Positions 31,555-39,459 of a stretch of 64,000 bases of DNA are shown piece after piece (position 1 is the first letter of the stretch; every line of letters begins with the position of its first letter). Made by a program: the position numbers and the translations under genes. The DNA comes from an uncultured candidate division WPS-2 bacterium. Lineage in GTDB: Bacteria; Vulcanimicrobiota; Vulcanimicrobiia; Vulcanimicrobiales; Vulcanimicrobiaceae. The stretch is taken from contig CALEYW010000090.1 in NCBI GenBank assembly GCA_937927945.1, positions 17,388 through 81,387 of the forward strand, in the 5' to 3' direction. Under the pieces are notes generated by a model. It worked only from the letters and a program-made list of their open reading frames with translations, did no database searches and was not told where the DNA came from.

Positions 31555-32815
31555 GGTCTGGCTCGCGGCGGCGGTCGCGGCGAGCATGTTCCCCGTCCCC
31601 GGCGCGGCGGCGGACGAGCCGACTGCGCCCGTTCTCACGCTCGTTGGCGCGGTACAGCGCGTGCAGCAGGTGGGGTTCGACGTGCGGATGGCGCGCGGCG
31701 ACGCCGATATCGCTGAGGCCGATGCGCGCACCGCTCGCGTCGGGCTGCGTCTGCAGCTTGGCGTTTCGGCGATCGGGCTGAACGCCCACGAACCGCAGTT
31801 GGGCATGCCGATCGCGCGACAGGCGTATGGAGCGGCGAACGTCAGCGTCCCACTCTTCACGCCGGCCACTCGTGCCGCTGCCAGTGCTGCCGCATCGAAT
31901 GCCGCCGCCGCCGCCACGACGGTGGAAGCGACCGCGAACGACGCCGTTCTTTTGGTGGTCCAGACGTATCGCCGGGCGCAGCTCGCCGATGCGGTGCTTG
32001 CCGCCCGTCAGGTCGCGGTGCGCGACCAACAGGATCACCTTCGCGTCACCGAACTGCGCGTTGCGGCCGGCAAAGTGCCGCGGTACACGTTGGCCCGCGA
32101 TCGAGCGGGCGTCGCGGTCGCGGTGCAAGTCGCGGAAGACGCCGCCGCCGAACGGGATCAAGCGCGCAACGATCTGGCGGCACAGCTCGACCTGGATATC
32201 TCGCAGGCGCCGGCGACGGAGCCGTTGACCATGGTCGCGTTCGACGATTCGCCGCAGGCGCTGCTGGCACGAGCGTTGCGTGAGCGGCCCTCGCTGCGCG
32301 CGGCGGAGCAGCGCGTCACCGCGGCGGGTGCGAGCGTCCTCTCCGCCCGGGGCGCTTACCTTCCCACGGCGCAGTTCACCGCTCAGACCTACAACGGCGC
32401 CTCTTCCCCCGCGCTCGGTTCGACCGGCTCGCAGCTGCAGGTCGCGCTCACCCTGCCGATCGCCGATGGCGGGAGCCGATCGGCCGCGGTCCTGCACGCC
32501 CGCGGCGAGTTGTATCGTGCGACCGCAGCGCGAGATCAACTTCAGCGCGGCGTGGAGCGCGACGTAGCGAACGCCTTGCGCGAGCTCCAAGCCGCGCGGG
32601 CGAACCTTGCGACGGCTCAGGCCGCCCAGGCGGATGCCGAAGAGCAGCTCCGGGTCGCCCGGCTTCGTGAGTCTTCCGGCAAGGGTATCGAACTCGAAGT
32701 GCTCGATGCGCTCTCCGTAGCGGCAAACTCGCGAGAAACCGTGCTTCGTTCACTGGCCCGCTACGACAACGCCGTCGCGGAAGTCCGCCACGCGGTCGGC
32801 GACCGCACTCCTTAA
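31547..32815 (+). CDS. TolC-type outer-membrane efflux channel
   Basis: A 422-residue outer-membrane efflux protein completing the tripartite RND system. A signal peptide (RRVWLAAAVAASMFPVPGAA) is followed by two internal repeats of long helices rich in Ala/Arg/Gln (ATTVEATANDAVLLVVQTYR, ALRELQAARANLATAQAAQA) and short barrel strands, such as GAYLPTAQFTAQTYNG and LQVALTLPIADGGSRSAAVL, the OEP signature. ATG 31547 lies inside the last codons of the pump gene (8-bp overlap). Confidence 0.92.
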   Translation: MRRVWLAAAVAASMFPVPGAAADEPTAPVLTLVGAVQRVQQVGFDVRMARGDADIAEADARTARVGLRLQLGVSAIGLNAHEPQLGMPIARQAYGAANVSVPLFTPATRAAASAAASNAAAAATTVEATANDAVLLVVQTYRRAQLADAVLAARQVAVRDQQDHLRVTELRVAAGKVPRYTLARDRAGVAVAVQVAEDAAAERDQARNDLAAQLDLDISQAPATEPLTMVAFDDSPQALLARALRERPSLRAAEQRVTAAGASVLSARGAYLPTAQFTAQTYNGASSPALGSTGSQLQVALTLPIADGGSRSAAVLHARGELYRATAARDQLQRGVERDVANALRELQAARANLATAQAAQADAEEQLRVARLRESSGKGIELEVLDALSVAANSRETVLRSLARYDNAVAEVRHAVGDRTP

Positions 32816-32839
32816 TTCGTCTCATTCGAAGGGAAATTC

Positions 32840-33229
32840 ATGATCAAGTCCACGTCCATCGCGTTCGCAATCGCCGTCTTGGCCTCGCCGCTGGTAGCGT
32901 CGGCTGCCGACTCGATGAAGGGTCCCTCGCACGGTGCGCTGCAGCTTTCCGCAGCCCTCAGCCCCTCACCGGCGCGGCAAGGTCCCGAGGTTGTTACGAT
33001 CGCGGTGAAAGATCCCGCCGGCAAGCCCGTCAGGGGCGCGACGGTGAAGGTCGCATCGAGCATGCCCACCATGTCGATGACCGGTCCCACCGTGTCCGCA
33101 CGCGAGTCGAAAACCGGGATTTATACAGCGAAGATCAACCTGAATTTTGCCACGACGTGGCGCTTCGACGTGACGGCCGCTGGGGGTGGAAAGTCCGGCT
33201 CCACGCAGGTCTCCGCAGACGTCAAGTAG
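32840..33229 (+). CDS. Small secreted YtkA/FixH-like protein
   Basis: A 129-residue exported protein with signal peptide SIAFAIAVLASPLVASAADS and a single immunoglobulin-like YtkA domain: VVTIAVKDPAGKPVRGATVK, SSMPTMSMTGPTVSA and GIYTAKINLNFATTWRF. The methionine cluster MPTMSM is the probable copper site of this family. It closely resembles the domain fused to the adaptor at 26360, so one may have arisen from the other. It is the last gene of the efflux operon; a hairpin follows 24 bp after the stop. AAGGGAA precedes ATG 32840. Confidence 0.82.
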   Translation: MIKSTSIAFAIAVLASPLVASAADSMKGPSHGALQLSAALSPSPARQGPEVVTIAVKDPAGKPVRGATVKVASSMPTMSMTGPTVSARESKTGIYTAKINLNFATTWRFDVTAAGGGKSGSTQVSADVK

Positions 33230-33252
33230 GCTGGGCATCGCCGAACTGGGCG

Positions 33253-33286
33253 CGCCTGGACCTTGCCTCACCGCGAGGTCCAGGCG
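33253..33286 (+). terminator. 11-bp inverted repeat after the efflux operon
   Basis: CGCCTGGACCT (33253-33263) and AGGTCCAGGCG (33276-33286) form a perfect 11-bp stem with a 12-base loop just after the last gene of the RND operon. No T-run follows, so it may be a weak intrinsic terminator or an mRNA-stabilising hairpin. Confidence 0.5.
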
Positions 33287-33330
33287 TCGCTCCGGCTGGG
33301 CAAACGCGTTTTAGCCGACACTTTTTGGTG

Positions 33331-33345
33331 TATACTGCTAATAGC
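33331..33345 (+). promoter_or_regulatory. Promoter-like TATACT with overlapping CTGCTA/GCTAATAGC site
   Basis: TATACT (33331-33336) is a good -10; TTTTAG at 33309 is a poor -35. CTGCTA (33335) overlaps the -10 and runs into the dyad GCTA-A-TAGC (33337-33345), the same half-site as the palindromes at 24838 and 34093. About 220 bp separate it from the Met-rich gene at 33564; I see nothing else in the 334-bp gap 33230-33563. Confidence 0.4.
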
Positions 33346-33563
33346 CATAACAGAACGGCGGCGCGGCCGTCGTGTGTCCGATCGCCATGATCGGCATGAT
33401 GTTGATGATGCGCGATGACCGCTGCGGCGCCGGAGGCCCTCGTCCATAACGGACCCCGACCGGCGCGTTCGCGCTGCGGCTCGTGGGGATTCCCCGGATC
33501 GCGGCATCTCGTTGAGACGATGCTTCCCCCTCTCTACAACAAACTCACAGAGGAACAAAAATC

Positions 33564-33962
33564 GTGAATAAACGTCTTGCCGCTCTTATTACGGTAGCCG
33601 CGGTCACGCTCGGCACGTCGGCGGCCCTCGCAAAGCCATCACCTGCCCCGCACCATGCCGCGAGCACGTCCGCGGCTTCAAAGGACATGGTCGGCATGTG
33701 CAGCGCGATGATGAGCGAAATGATGGCCGATCCCGTAATGCGCAAGCGCATGAACGATTTGATGCAGAAGCACATGTCCAAAATGATGCAGAACGGGATG
33801 ACCAATGGTTCCGGCATGATGAACGGCGCGCACGGCGGCATGATGGGCGGCCCGCACGGCGGCATGATGGGCGGCCCGCACGGCGGCATGATGAACGGCT
33901 CGCCAAGCCCCATGCCCAGCGTACCGCCTTCCATCGCTCCTACGACTCGCCCACCAGGATAG
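33564..33962 (+). CDS. Secreted Met/His/Gly-rich protein, probable copper sink
   Basis: A 132-residue exported protein. GTG 33564 has AGAGGAA upstream and begins a clean signal peptide (KRLAALITVAAVTLGTSAAL). The mature part has CSAMMSEMMADPVMRKRM, then MQKHMSKMMQNGM, then repeats of HGGMMGGP coded by a 24-bp tandem repeat, and a Pro-rich end. Methionine and histidine spacing is typical of periplasmic copper-binding peptides. It resembles no named family that I can assign. Its position after the efflux operon, behind a BlaI-type half-site, supports a metal role. Confidence 0.75.
   Translation: MNKRLAALITVAAVTLGTSAALAKPSPAPHHAASTSAASKDMVGMCSAMMSEMMADPVMRKRMNDLMQKHMSKMMQNGMTNGSGMMNGAHGGMMGGPHGGMMGGPHGGMMNGSPSPMPSVPPSIAPTTRPPG
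33831..33893 (+). repeat. 24-bp tandem repeat, 2.6 copies, within the Met-rich gene
   Basis: The unit beginning CACGGCGGCATGATGGGC at 33831 recurs identically at 33855 and partly at 33879. It encodes HGGMMGGP. Exact DNA identity means a recent expansion, which keeps frame and lengthens the metal-binding tail. Confidence 0.85.
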
Positions 33963-34092
33963 CGACTTCGGTCCCTCCCGCATGATTCGACCCGCGCGAA
34001 AACACGCGGCTCGATCGGTACGGTGTTTGGGGAACCAATAGTGTGCGGAGAGATCGCGCCCGGCCGGCTCTGCAGCGGAGGTGGGTCGTCAA

Positions 34093-34111
34093 CTGCTAGT
34101 TCATCTAGCAG
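34093..34111. promoter_or_regulatory. Palindrome CTGCTAGTTCATCTAGCAG, candidate operator
   Basis: Perfect 7-bp arms CTGCTAG/CTAGCAG around TTCAT, equal to GCTA-N7-TAGC. It lies in the 307-bp gap between the Met-rich gene and the small secreted gene at 34270. It shares the hexamer with the site before the second blaI-like gene. Confidence 0.55.
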
Positions 34112-34203
34112 CTCATCGACGGAATCGTCCATCGACGAAAGTCGAGGCCAGGTCCGAAGCCCTTCATTGCTCGTCCGGCCGATCTTGACAGAACCGAACG
34201 CAT

Positions 34204-34247
34204 CTGCTAATCATCATAGTATCAAGACCCGCTATCTTACTTAGCAG
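34204..34247. promoter_or_regulatory. Second CTGCTA/TAGCAG cluster before the 34270 gene
   Basis: CTGCTAA (34204) and TTAGCAG (34241-34247) face each other; inside, GCTA (34231) and TAGC (34242) have the same 7-base spacing as the palindrome at 34093. The cluster ends about 20 bp before the start codon, overlapping where the promoter should be. Candidate repressor site. Confidence 0.5.
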
Positions 34248-34269
34248 GCGCTCCGCAAAGGAGTGAGTG

Positions 34270-34644
34270 ATGCAAACGATTCTTGGGCGGCCTCGGGTCG
34301 CGCTAGCCGTGGCCACGCTTGCGCTGGGAGGTACGCTCGTCGGCATCTCTGCTCAGCGACCGGCGATCGCAGACGCGACGACCAGCGCGCCCGTGAGCGT
34401 TGCGGTGTGCCAAGCGACGACTTTCAAGGGCTGGGCCTCGCAGCGATTCTTTCTTGCCTACGAGAACCACCAATCGGTGCCCGCGGACCTCATCCGATTC
34501 CTCGTCGACTTCCGTCGAGGCGACAAGCCTCAAACCTTCACCGAGAACTGACTGCAGCATCTGGCCGGAACGTTCTCTTCAGGCACACGCGTGGTCTATG
34601 TGCACTTCGTAGAGCCGCGTCGGCAGGCCCGGCAGGGCAGCTGA
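34270..34644 (+). pseudogene. Small secreted protein, paralogue of 24317, interrupted by in-frame TGA
   Basis: ATG 34270 (AAAGGAGT seven bases upstream) begins a signal peptide (VALAVATLALGGTLVGIS) and a mature part with FLAYENHQSVPADLIRFLVD. The frame stops at TGA 34549-34551 after TFTEN, but continues in the same frame as LQHLAGTFSSGTRVVYVHFV to a TGA at 34642. This tail matches the C-terminus of the paralogue at 24317 (CKVVRVHYVDG). The paralogue has no cysteine at the TGA position and I see no hairpin, so I prefer nonsense mutation, or a shorter but still used protein, over selenocysteine. Regulated by the CTGCTA palindromes just upstream. Confidence 0.55.
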
Positions 34645-34705
34645 GGCTTTGAGCAAGCGTCTGCGTCAGAGGGGATGAAAACCTAGAGCCGCTTATAGGG
34701 GACCG

Positions 34706-34735
34706 ATTCGTATATTCGCGGATGTTCTTGAATAT
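34706..34735. promoter_or_regulatory. ArsR-type operator with 13-bp motif ATTCGTATATTCG
   Basis: ATTCGTATATTCG (34706-34718) occurs again, inverted, at 55431-55443 at the start of another ArsR gene. ATATTC (34712) and GAATAT (34730) also make an inverted repeat spanning the start codon, the usual ArsR operator layout. Likely autoregulatory. Confidence 0.55.
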
Positions 34736-35420
34736 GGCGGAACGGCGTACCAACCGAAGGCGGAAGCGGCACTTCAAGGACGAGCTCTACGCTGCGGTTG
34801 CGCGCGTCCCCGCGGCACTCGCGAACGGTCACCGACTCGAGCTTCTCGACCTGCTCTCGCAACGGCCCCGCACGGTCCAGGACGTCGCCGCGGAGGCCGG
34901 CATCACGGTCGCGAACGCGTCGCAGCACCACCAGGTGCTGGCGCGGTGCGGCCTGGTCGCAGTGGAGCGCCGCGGAACGTTCGCCCATTACCGCGCCGCC
35001 GGGCCGGCCGTGTATCGGCTGCTCGTCGAGCTGCGAGCTGTCGCGGAAGCCGCCGACTCCTCCGTCGCAGAAGCCGAGCGCTCATATTTCGGTCCGCGCG
35101 AGCCCGGAATACGGACCATTGACGGCGCGCGCGACGCACTCGCGAACGCGCACACCGCGCTGCTCGACGCTCGTCCTCGCGAGGAATACGAAGAGGCGCA
35201 TCTCCCCGGCGCGATCAGCGCGCCGCTTGACGCGCTGCGATCCGGCAAGGTCGCGTTGCCGCGATCGAAGCGATACGTCGTCTACTGCCGTGGACCGTAC
35301 TGCGTCTTCGCCGACGAGGCGGTCGCCTTGCTGCGCGAGCGCGGGCTCGAGGCGAGACGCCTTTCGCTCGGACCAGCGGAATGGGTCGCCGCCGGCGGCG
35401 AAGTGCAGCGTGTCGGCTGA
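34722..35420 (+). CDS. ArsR-family regulator fused to a rhodanese domain
   Basis: A 232-residue fusion. Residues 20-100 are an ArsR winged helix (HRLELLDLLSQRPRTVQDVA, ANASQHHQVLARCGLVAVER). Residues 125-230 are a rhodanese domain: ALLDARPREEYEEAHLPGAI and the active site YVVYCRGPYCVFADEA with catalytic Cys. No arsenic-binding CxC is evident in the ArsR half, apart from a Cys near the recognition helix (LARCGLV). Such fusions may sense reactive sulfur, a persulfide on the rhodanese Cys changing DNA binding; this is inferred. ATG 34722 and 34734 are both possible. It overlaps the broken MFS gene by 11 bp. Confidence 0.88.
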   Translation: MFLNMAERRTNRRRKRHFKDELYAAVARVPAALANGHRLELLDLLSQRPRTVQDVAAEAGITVANASQHHQVLARCGLVAVERRGTFAHYRAAGPAVYRLLVELRAVAEAADSSVAEAERSYFGPREPGIRTIDGARDALANAHTALLDARPREEYEEAHLPGAISAPLDALRSGKVALPRSKRYVVYCRGPYCVFADEAVALLRERGLEARRLSLGPAEWVAAGGEVQRVG

Positions 35421-36206
35421 AACGGCCGGCCGTGTTCGTCTCGGTCTCGCGCAGAACGCGACGCAATTCTGGCTGCTCGTCGCCGTGAACGCGTTCGTCG
35501 GCTCGATGGTCGGTATCGAGCGCGACGTGCTGCCGCACGCTTTGAGGCTTCGCGCGGCGAGCCGTCCAACCAGGTGGCGGGATCGTCCTTCGCTGCGTTG
35601 TTTGCGCGCGTCTCCTGGAAAGACCGCACGCTCTCGTCCATCAGCCAGGCCGGACTCGTGAACAATCTCAACGACGGCCTGGCCTGGGGCCTCCTGCCAT
35701 TGCACTTCGCCGCCGCCGGTCTCGCGATCGAGCGCATCGCGATCCTCTCGGCCGTCTAATCCGGTCACGTGGGGAGTCTCCCAACTCCTCACGGGCGCGC
35801 TATCCGACCGCGTCGGCCGCAAATGGATGATCGCGGGCGGCATGTGGTGCAGGCGTTCGCGATCGCGCTCTTCCTTGTCCCGGCCAACTTCGCGCTGTGG
35901 TTCGCCGCAGCCGTGCTGCTCGGCGTCGGGACCGCCATGGTGTACCCCACGCTTCTCGCCGCGATCGGCGACGTCGTGGATCCGCTCGTGCGCGCGTCCT
36001 CCGTCGGGGTGTACCGGTTGTGGCGAGACTCGGGCTACGCGTTCGGAGCGCTGGTCTCCGGCATCGTCGCGCACCAGCTGGGGCAGGACGCCGCGATCGC
36101 GGTCGTCGCCGCACTCACGCTGGGATCCGGCGCGATCGTCGCCGTGCGCATGCGCGAGACGCTTTCGCAAGCTCGCGCGCTCGCGACCCAACGTGCATCG
36201 GTATGA
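35410..36206 (+). pseudogene. MFS transporter, broken by deletion and frameshifts
   Basis: GTG 35410 starts with a normal first helix (FWLLVAVNAFVGSMVGIERD, then VLP), after which similarity stops. Another frame resumes at FEASRGEPSNQVAG, then VSWKDRTLSSISQAGLVNNL and NDGLAWGLLPLHFAAAG, and stops at TAA 35757. A third frame gives WGVSQLLTGALSDRVGRKWM and a last shift near 35847 leads to FAIALFLVPANFALWFAA and VYPTLLAAIGDVV to the end at 36206. So helices 2-6 are missing and at least two frameshifts exist. The stop still overlaps the next ATG (ATGA), showing it was part of the operon. Confidence 0.8.
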
Positions 36207-36922
36207 TTTTTCGACAGGTCCTTCGCGCCGAGACCGGCTGCGCATCCTACGTCTTCGGTTGAAGCGGCCAAGACCGCGCAGCGGTCGTCGATCCTCAGTT
36301 CGAGGTCGCTCAATACTTGGAAATCGCGAGCCGCGACGGCATGCGGATCGAAGCGGTGTTCTCGACTCACGTCCATGCGGACCATCGCTCGGGCGAACGA
36401 GAACTCGCGTCTAGAGCCGGCGCGGCGCTCTACCATCATCGTTCCGCCGAGTTGGAATATGCGTTCACGCCGCTCGACGACGGCGCGGAGATATCCCTCG
36501 GCAACGTCGTCGTTCGCGCGCTCCACACGCCGGGACACACGCCGGAAAGCCTGTCGTTGCTCGTAGCAGATCGGACCCGATCCGACGAGCCGTGGATGGT
36601 TCTTTCCGGCGACACCCTGTTCGTCGGCGACGTCGGAAGGCCCGACTTCGGCGGCGCTGACGCCGGACGCGAGTTGCACAATTCCCTGCAACGGCTCCTC
36701 GCGCTGCCCGACTACGTAGAGGTCTACCCGGCCCGCATTTCGGGAAGTCCGTGCGGACGTGCGATGAGCGGCAAGCCGTCCTCGACCATCGGGTTCGAGC
36801 GCCGCCACAACGCCGCGCTCCAGCACGCCGACGGAGAGACGTTCATCGCCGCGCTTTTCGAGGGGCTCACCCCCAAGCCGCCCGGCTTTCTGGAAATGAT
36901 CGCAACGAATCGCGGCCGCTAG
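36203..36922 (+). CDS. MBL-fold metallohydrolase (persulfide-dioxygenase-like), predicted selenoprotein
   Basis: ATG 36203 reads MIFRQVLRAETGCASYVFG, then UGA (36260-36262), then SGQDRAAVVDPQFEVAQYLE and the metal motif STHVHADHRSG. Distal ligands are HTPGHTPESL, LSGDTLFVGDVGRPD and ERRHNAALQ. Many relatives start RQLL...GCASYVFGC..G..AVVD, so the UGA falls on a family cysteine, giving U20 in a 239-residue protein. If translation began after the UGA, at ATG 36350 or another internal start, the conserved N-terminal strands would be lost. A short hairpin follows at 36272. The family acts on sulfur compounds such as glutathione persulfide, consistent with the ArsR-rhodanese gene. A nonsense mutation is the alternative, given the broken neighbour. 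Confidence 0.65.
36272..36286 (+). promoter_or_regulatory. Hairpin after the MBL UGA, possible SECIS
   Basis: GACCGC (36272-36277) pairs with GCGGTC (36281-36286) around GCA, or as five pairs around CGCAG. The loop lies about 15 nucleotides after the UGA. The loop lacks the GGUC of the peroxiredoxin hairpin, so support is weaker. Confidence 0.35.
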
Positions 36923-36957
36923 GACGGGGCTGCTCGGCGCGTAAGAGGGGCGGTATC

Positions 36958-37689
36958 ATGACGGCCCCGCTCCTGGTCGCTACCGTCGCCGCGGTCGGCG
37001 TTCTGCACACTCTCGTTCCCGACCACTGGGCGCCGATCGTCGTCGTCGGCCGGCAGCAGGGCTGGTCCGTGGTCCGCACGGCGCGTGCGGCGGCCCTTGC
37101 CGGTTTCGGCCACGTCACATCGACGCTGGTGCTCGGGCTCGTCCTTTGGGCCGTCGGCGCCTCGCTGGCTGTTCGCTACGGGCACGCGGTCAACGTTGTC
37201 GCGGCCGTCGCATTGATGGGGTTCGGAGCGTGGATCGGATACTCGGGCTGGCGCGAGCTGCGCGAGGGACACGATCACGGTCATTCGCACCGGGCGCATG
37301 CGCACATCCACCGTCACGACGGTACCGAGCACGTCCACTGGCACGAACATCACGAAGGGGATTGGCACGCGGACGAGAGCGGCGTCGCGGTCATGCACGA
37401 TCACGACCACGCCGTCGCGGGGAGGACCGCGCTTCTGCTGATCCTCGGTTCGTCGCCGATGATCGAGGGGCTTCCCGCGTTCTTCGCGGCGTCGACCTAC
37501 GGACCGGCGCTGATCGGCGTGATGGCCTGCGTCTTCGCAGCCTCGACGATCGCGACGTACGTCACCGTGTCGTGCGTTGCGATCGCCGGGCTGCAACGGG
37601 TCACGCTCGGACCGCTCGAACGATACGGCGAAGTCCTCAGCGGCACGTTCGTCGCTCTGGTGGGAGTCTACGCGCTGATCACCGCGTGA
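36958..37689 (+). CDS. His-rich nickel/cobalt-exporter-like membrane protein (RcnA/UreH type)
   Basis: A 243-residue membrane protein. Helix 1 carries VGVLHTLVPDHWAPIVVVGR (the HxxxPDHW motif of the LysE/RcnA/UreH superfamily); helix 2 follows after an ArgThr turn (GFGHVTSTLVLGLVLWAV, with GHxxS). A cytoplasmic or periplasmic loop at residues about 102-150 is packed with histidines (HDHGHSHRAHAHIHRH and more). The second half repeats a helix bundle with LILGSSPMIEGLPAFFAAST. The His loop suggests divalent metal transport such as nickel or cobalt. GAGGGG lies seven bases before ATG 36958. Confidence 0.75.
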   Translation: MTAPLLVATVAAVGVLHTLVPDHWAPIVVVGRQQGWSVVRTARAAALAGFGHVTSTLVLGLVLWAVGASLAVRYGHAVNVVAAVALMGFGAWIGYSGWRELREGHDHGHSHRAHAHIHRHDGTEHVHWHEHHEGDWHADESGVAVMHDHDHAVAGRTALLLILGSSPMIEGLPAFFAASTYGPALIGVMACVFAASTIATYVTVSCVAIAGLQRVTLGPLERYGEVLSGTFVALVGVYALITA

Positions 37690-37743
37690 CCGTCGGAGCA
37701 AGCGCCGAGGAGCGGTCCGTCGGACGGCAACGAAGAGCGGCAT

Positions 37744-39438
37744 ATGTGGCTGATGCGCGTGGCCTGGTTCCTTCTGACGATCGCCTTGTGCGGCAGTGCC
37801 GCAGTCGCGCAGGTCTTTCCGGTCCCCGAAGCCGGGACGGGAAGCGCCGGGCCGTTCGACACGCGTCAAGAAGGGCTCTATACCACCGCGACTGTCGTCC
37901 TCGACGGCGTGACGCTATTCCGCGTTGCGACCATCGGCCCGCCTGGTGCCGGAGGACTCACGGCGGCGACGCGCGCGTTGCAGGTCGACAGCGCGCTGCA
38001 GCAGATCGTCGCGATCGATCCGGACACCGGTGCGCCCGGATGGGACCCCACAACCCTTCGCGTCCGCGTTCATCACGAGAAAGATCAAGCGACGATTGAC
38101 GTCGTCGACGCTCGCCACTCGACGCCGGTGACGATCGTGACCGTGACGTCGGTCGACGCAAAGTATCATCAGGCAAGCGTCGACGACGTCGCCGACGCCT
38201 GGCGGCAGATCTTGCAGACGGCGCTCGTGCAAGCGCTCCACAAGCGCGAACCGGCGGTCGAGCGACATCACCTGCAACTCATCATGAGGGTGGGACTCGG
38301 CCTCGCCCTGGCGACTGCCGTCGTGCTGGTCGTCCTACGGACGTTGCGACGGCGGATTGCGGAGCTCACCGAGGAACTAGCGCGGCGCGAAGCCTCCCCG
38401 GAAGCAAAGAGCCCGCCGCCGGCGACCGACGCCCCGGAGCATGCGGCAGTTCGCCGTCGCGCTTTGGCTGTGGCGCTTCGTACCGCGGCGCCGTGGCAAC
38501 GTCTGAAGTGGCTGCAGGCCTTCGCCGCACTCCTGGTCTGGCTGCTTCTCCTCGCGTGGTTCATCACCGTGACGTGGGCGCTGGGTCTGTTTCCGCAGAC
38601 GACCCCGCTAGCGAGCGCGCTCTCGCGCGGCGGTACGGCGATCGGGATCATTTGGTTTGCGACCGGGGTCTTGAACCGGTTGGGCGACCTGCTGATCTCT
38701 CGGGTCGCGGCGGAGTGGCGGATCAGGCACTATCCCAGCTCGGAAGAACGCGCTCGCGCGCTGCTGCGCGTACCGACGATTGCGAGTGCGCTGGCCGGAT
38801 TCAAGGCGTTCATCCTCGTCACGCTTGCCGCGTTCTTCACGCTGGGGCAATTGGGTTTGCCGATCGGGTCCGTCGTGACGATCGGCAGCGTGGTCGCGCT
38901 TGCCATCACCTTCGCGACGCAGAACTTCTTGCGCGACTTCGTCGGCGGGCTGACGGTCTTGTTCGAGGATCAGTACGCCGTCGGCGATTTCGTCACGATC
39001 AACAGCCACACGGGCCTGGTGGAACGGCTGACCCTGCGCATGGTCCAGGTGCGCGATCCGATCGGAAGCGTCGTCACGATCGCACACGGCGCCGTCACGG
39101 CCGCTGCGAACCATTCACGGGATTGGTCGCGGATCGACTATCGGGTGTCGATCGATCCGGGCGCCGATCCGCAAGCGGCGATCGAACGGATCCGTGCGAG
39201 CCTCGACGAGCTCGCCCAGGACCCGGACTTCCGCGGTTCGCTGCTCCTACCGATCGAATGGATCGGCGTCGACGGGTTCACGCGGGACTGGACGCTGATT
39301 CGTGCGAGCATCCGAACCGCGCCGCTGCGCCAGTTCGAACTGCGACGCCAGATCAATGCGCGCGTTCGGCGCGGCCTGGCAGAAGCGGGGATCGGGTACG
39401 GCCCGCCGATCCCGGCCGAGTTCATCTCCGTCGTGTAG
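37744..39438 (+). CDS. MscS-family mechanosensitive channel
   Basis: A 564-residue small-conductance mechanosensitive channel with a large N-terminal extension. The signal peptide RVAWFLLTIALCGSAAVAQV is followed by a periplasmic domain of about 170 residues and helices near residues 180-200, 260-290 and 300-320. The MscS pore and beta domain read GSVVTIGSVVALAITFATQN, FLRDFVGGLTVLFEDQYAVG, then DFVTINSHTGLVERLTLRMV. The C-terminal alpha/beta domain ends VRRGLAEAGIGYGPPIPAEF. Protects against osmotic down-shock. It has its own start 54 bp after the preceding gene; convergent with the SDR gene. Confidence 0.9.
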   Translation: MWLMRVAWFLLTIALCGSAAVAQVFPVPEAGTGSAGPFDTRQEGLYTTATVVLDGVTLFRVATIGPPGAGGLTAATRALQVDSALQQIVAIDPDTGAPGWDPTTLRVRVHHEKDQATIDVVDARHSTPVTIVTVTSVDAKYHQASVDDVADAWRQILQTALVQALHKREPAVERHHLQLIMRVGLGLALATAVVLVVLRTLRRRIAELTEELARREASPEAKSPPPATDAPEHAAVRRRALAVALRTAAPWQRLKWLQAFAALLVWLLLLAWFITVTWALGLFPQTTPLASALSRGGTAIGIIWFATGVLNRLGDLLISRVAAEWRIRHYPSSEERARALLRVPTIASALAGFKAFILVTLAAFFTLGQLGLPIGSVVTIGSVVALAITFATQNFLRDFVGGLTVLFEDQYAVGDFVTINSHTGLVERLTLRMVQVRDPIGSVVTIAHGAVTAAANHSRDWSRIDYRVSIDPGADPQAAIERIRASLDELAQDPDFRGSLLLPIEWIGVDGFTRDWTLIRASIRTAPLRQFELRRQINARVRRGLAEAGIGYGPPIPAEFISVV

Positions 39439-39459
39439 CGAACGCAGCCGCGGGCGCGC

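Noticed and set aside
26360..33229. RND operon considered as a CusABC silver/copper pump
   Set aside because: The permease helix 4 has the HAE-type DD pair and the adaptor is not CusB-like, so the specific name is not supported.
33831..33893. Short tandem repeat considered as a CRISPR-like array
   Set aside because: It is in frame within the Met-rich gene, has no spacers and encodes repeated HGGMMGGP.
34549..34551. In-frame TGA in the secreted protein at 34270, considered as a fourth selenocysteine
   Set aside because: The paralogue has no Cys at that position, the region is not a redox motif and no convincing hairpin follows, so nonsense mutation is simpler.
35757..35759. Stop inside the MFS gene considered as recoding
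   Set aside because: It is TAA, and the following homologous segment is in another frame; a large internal deletion is also present.
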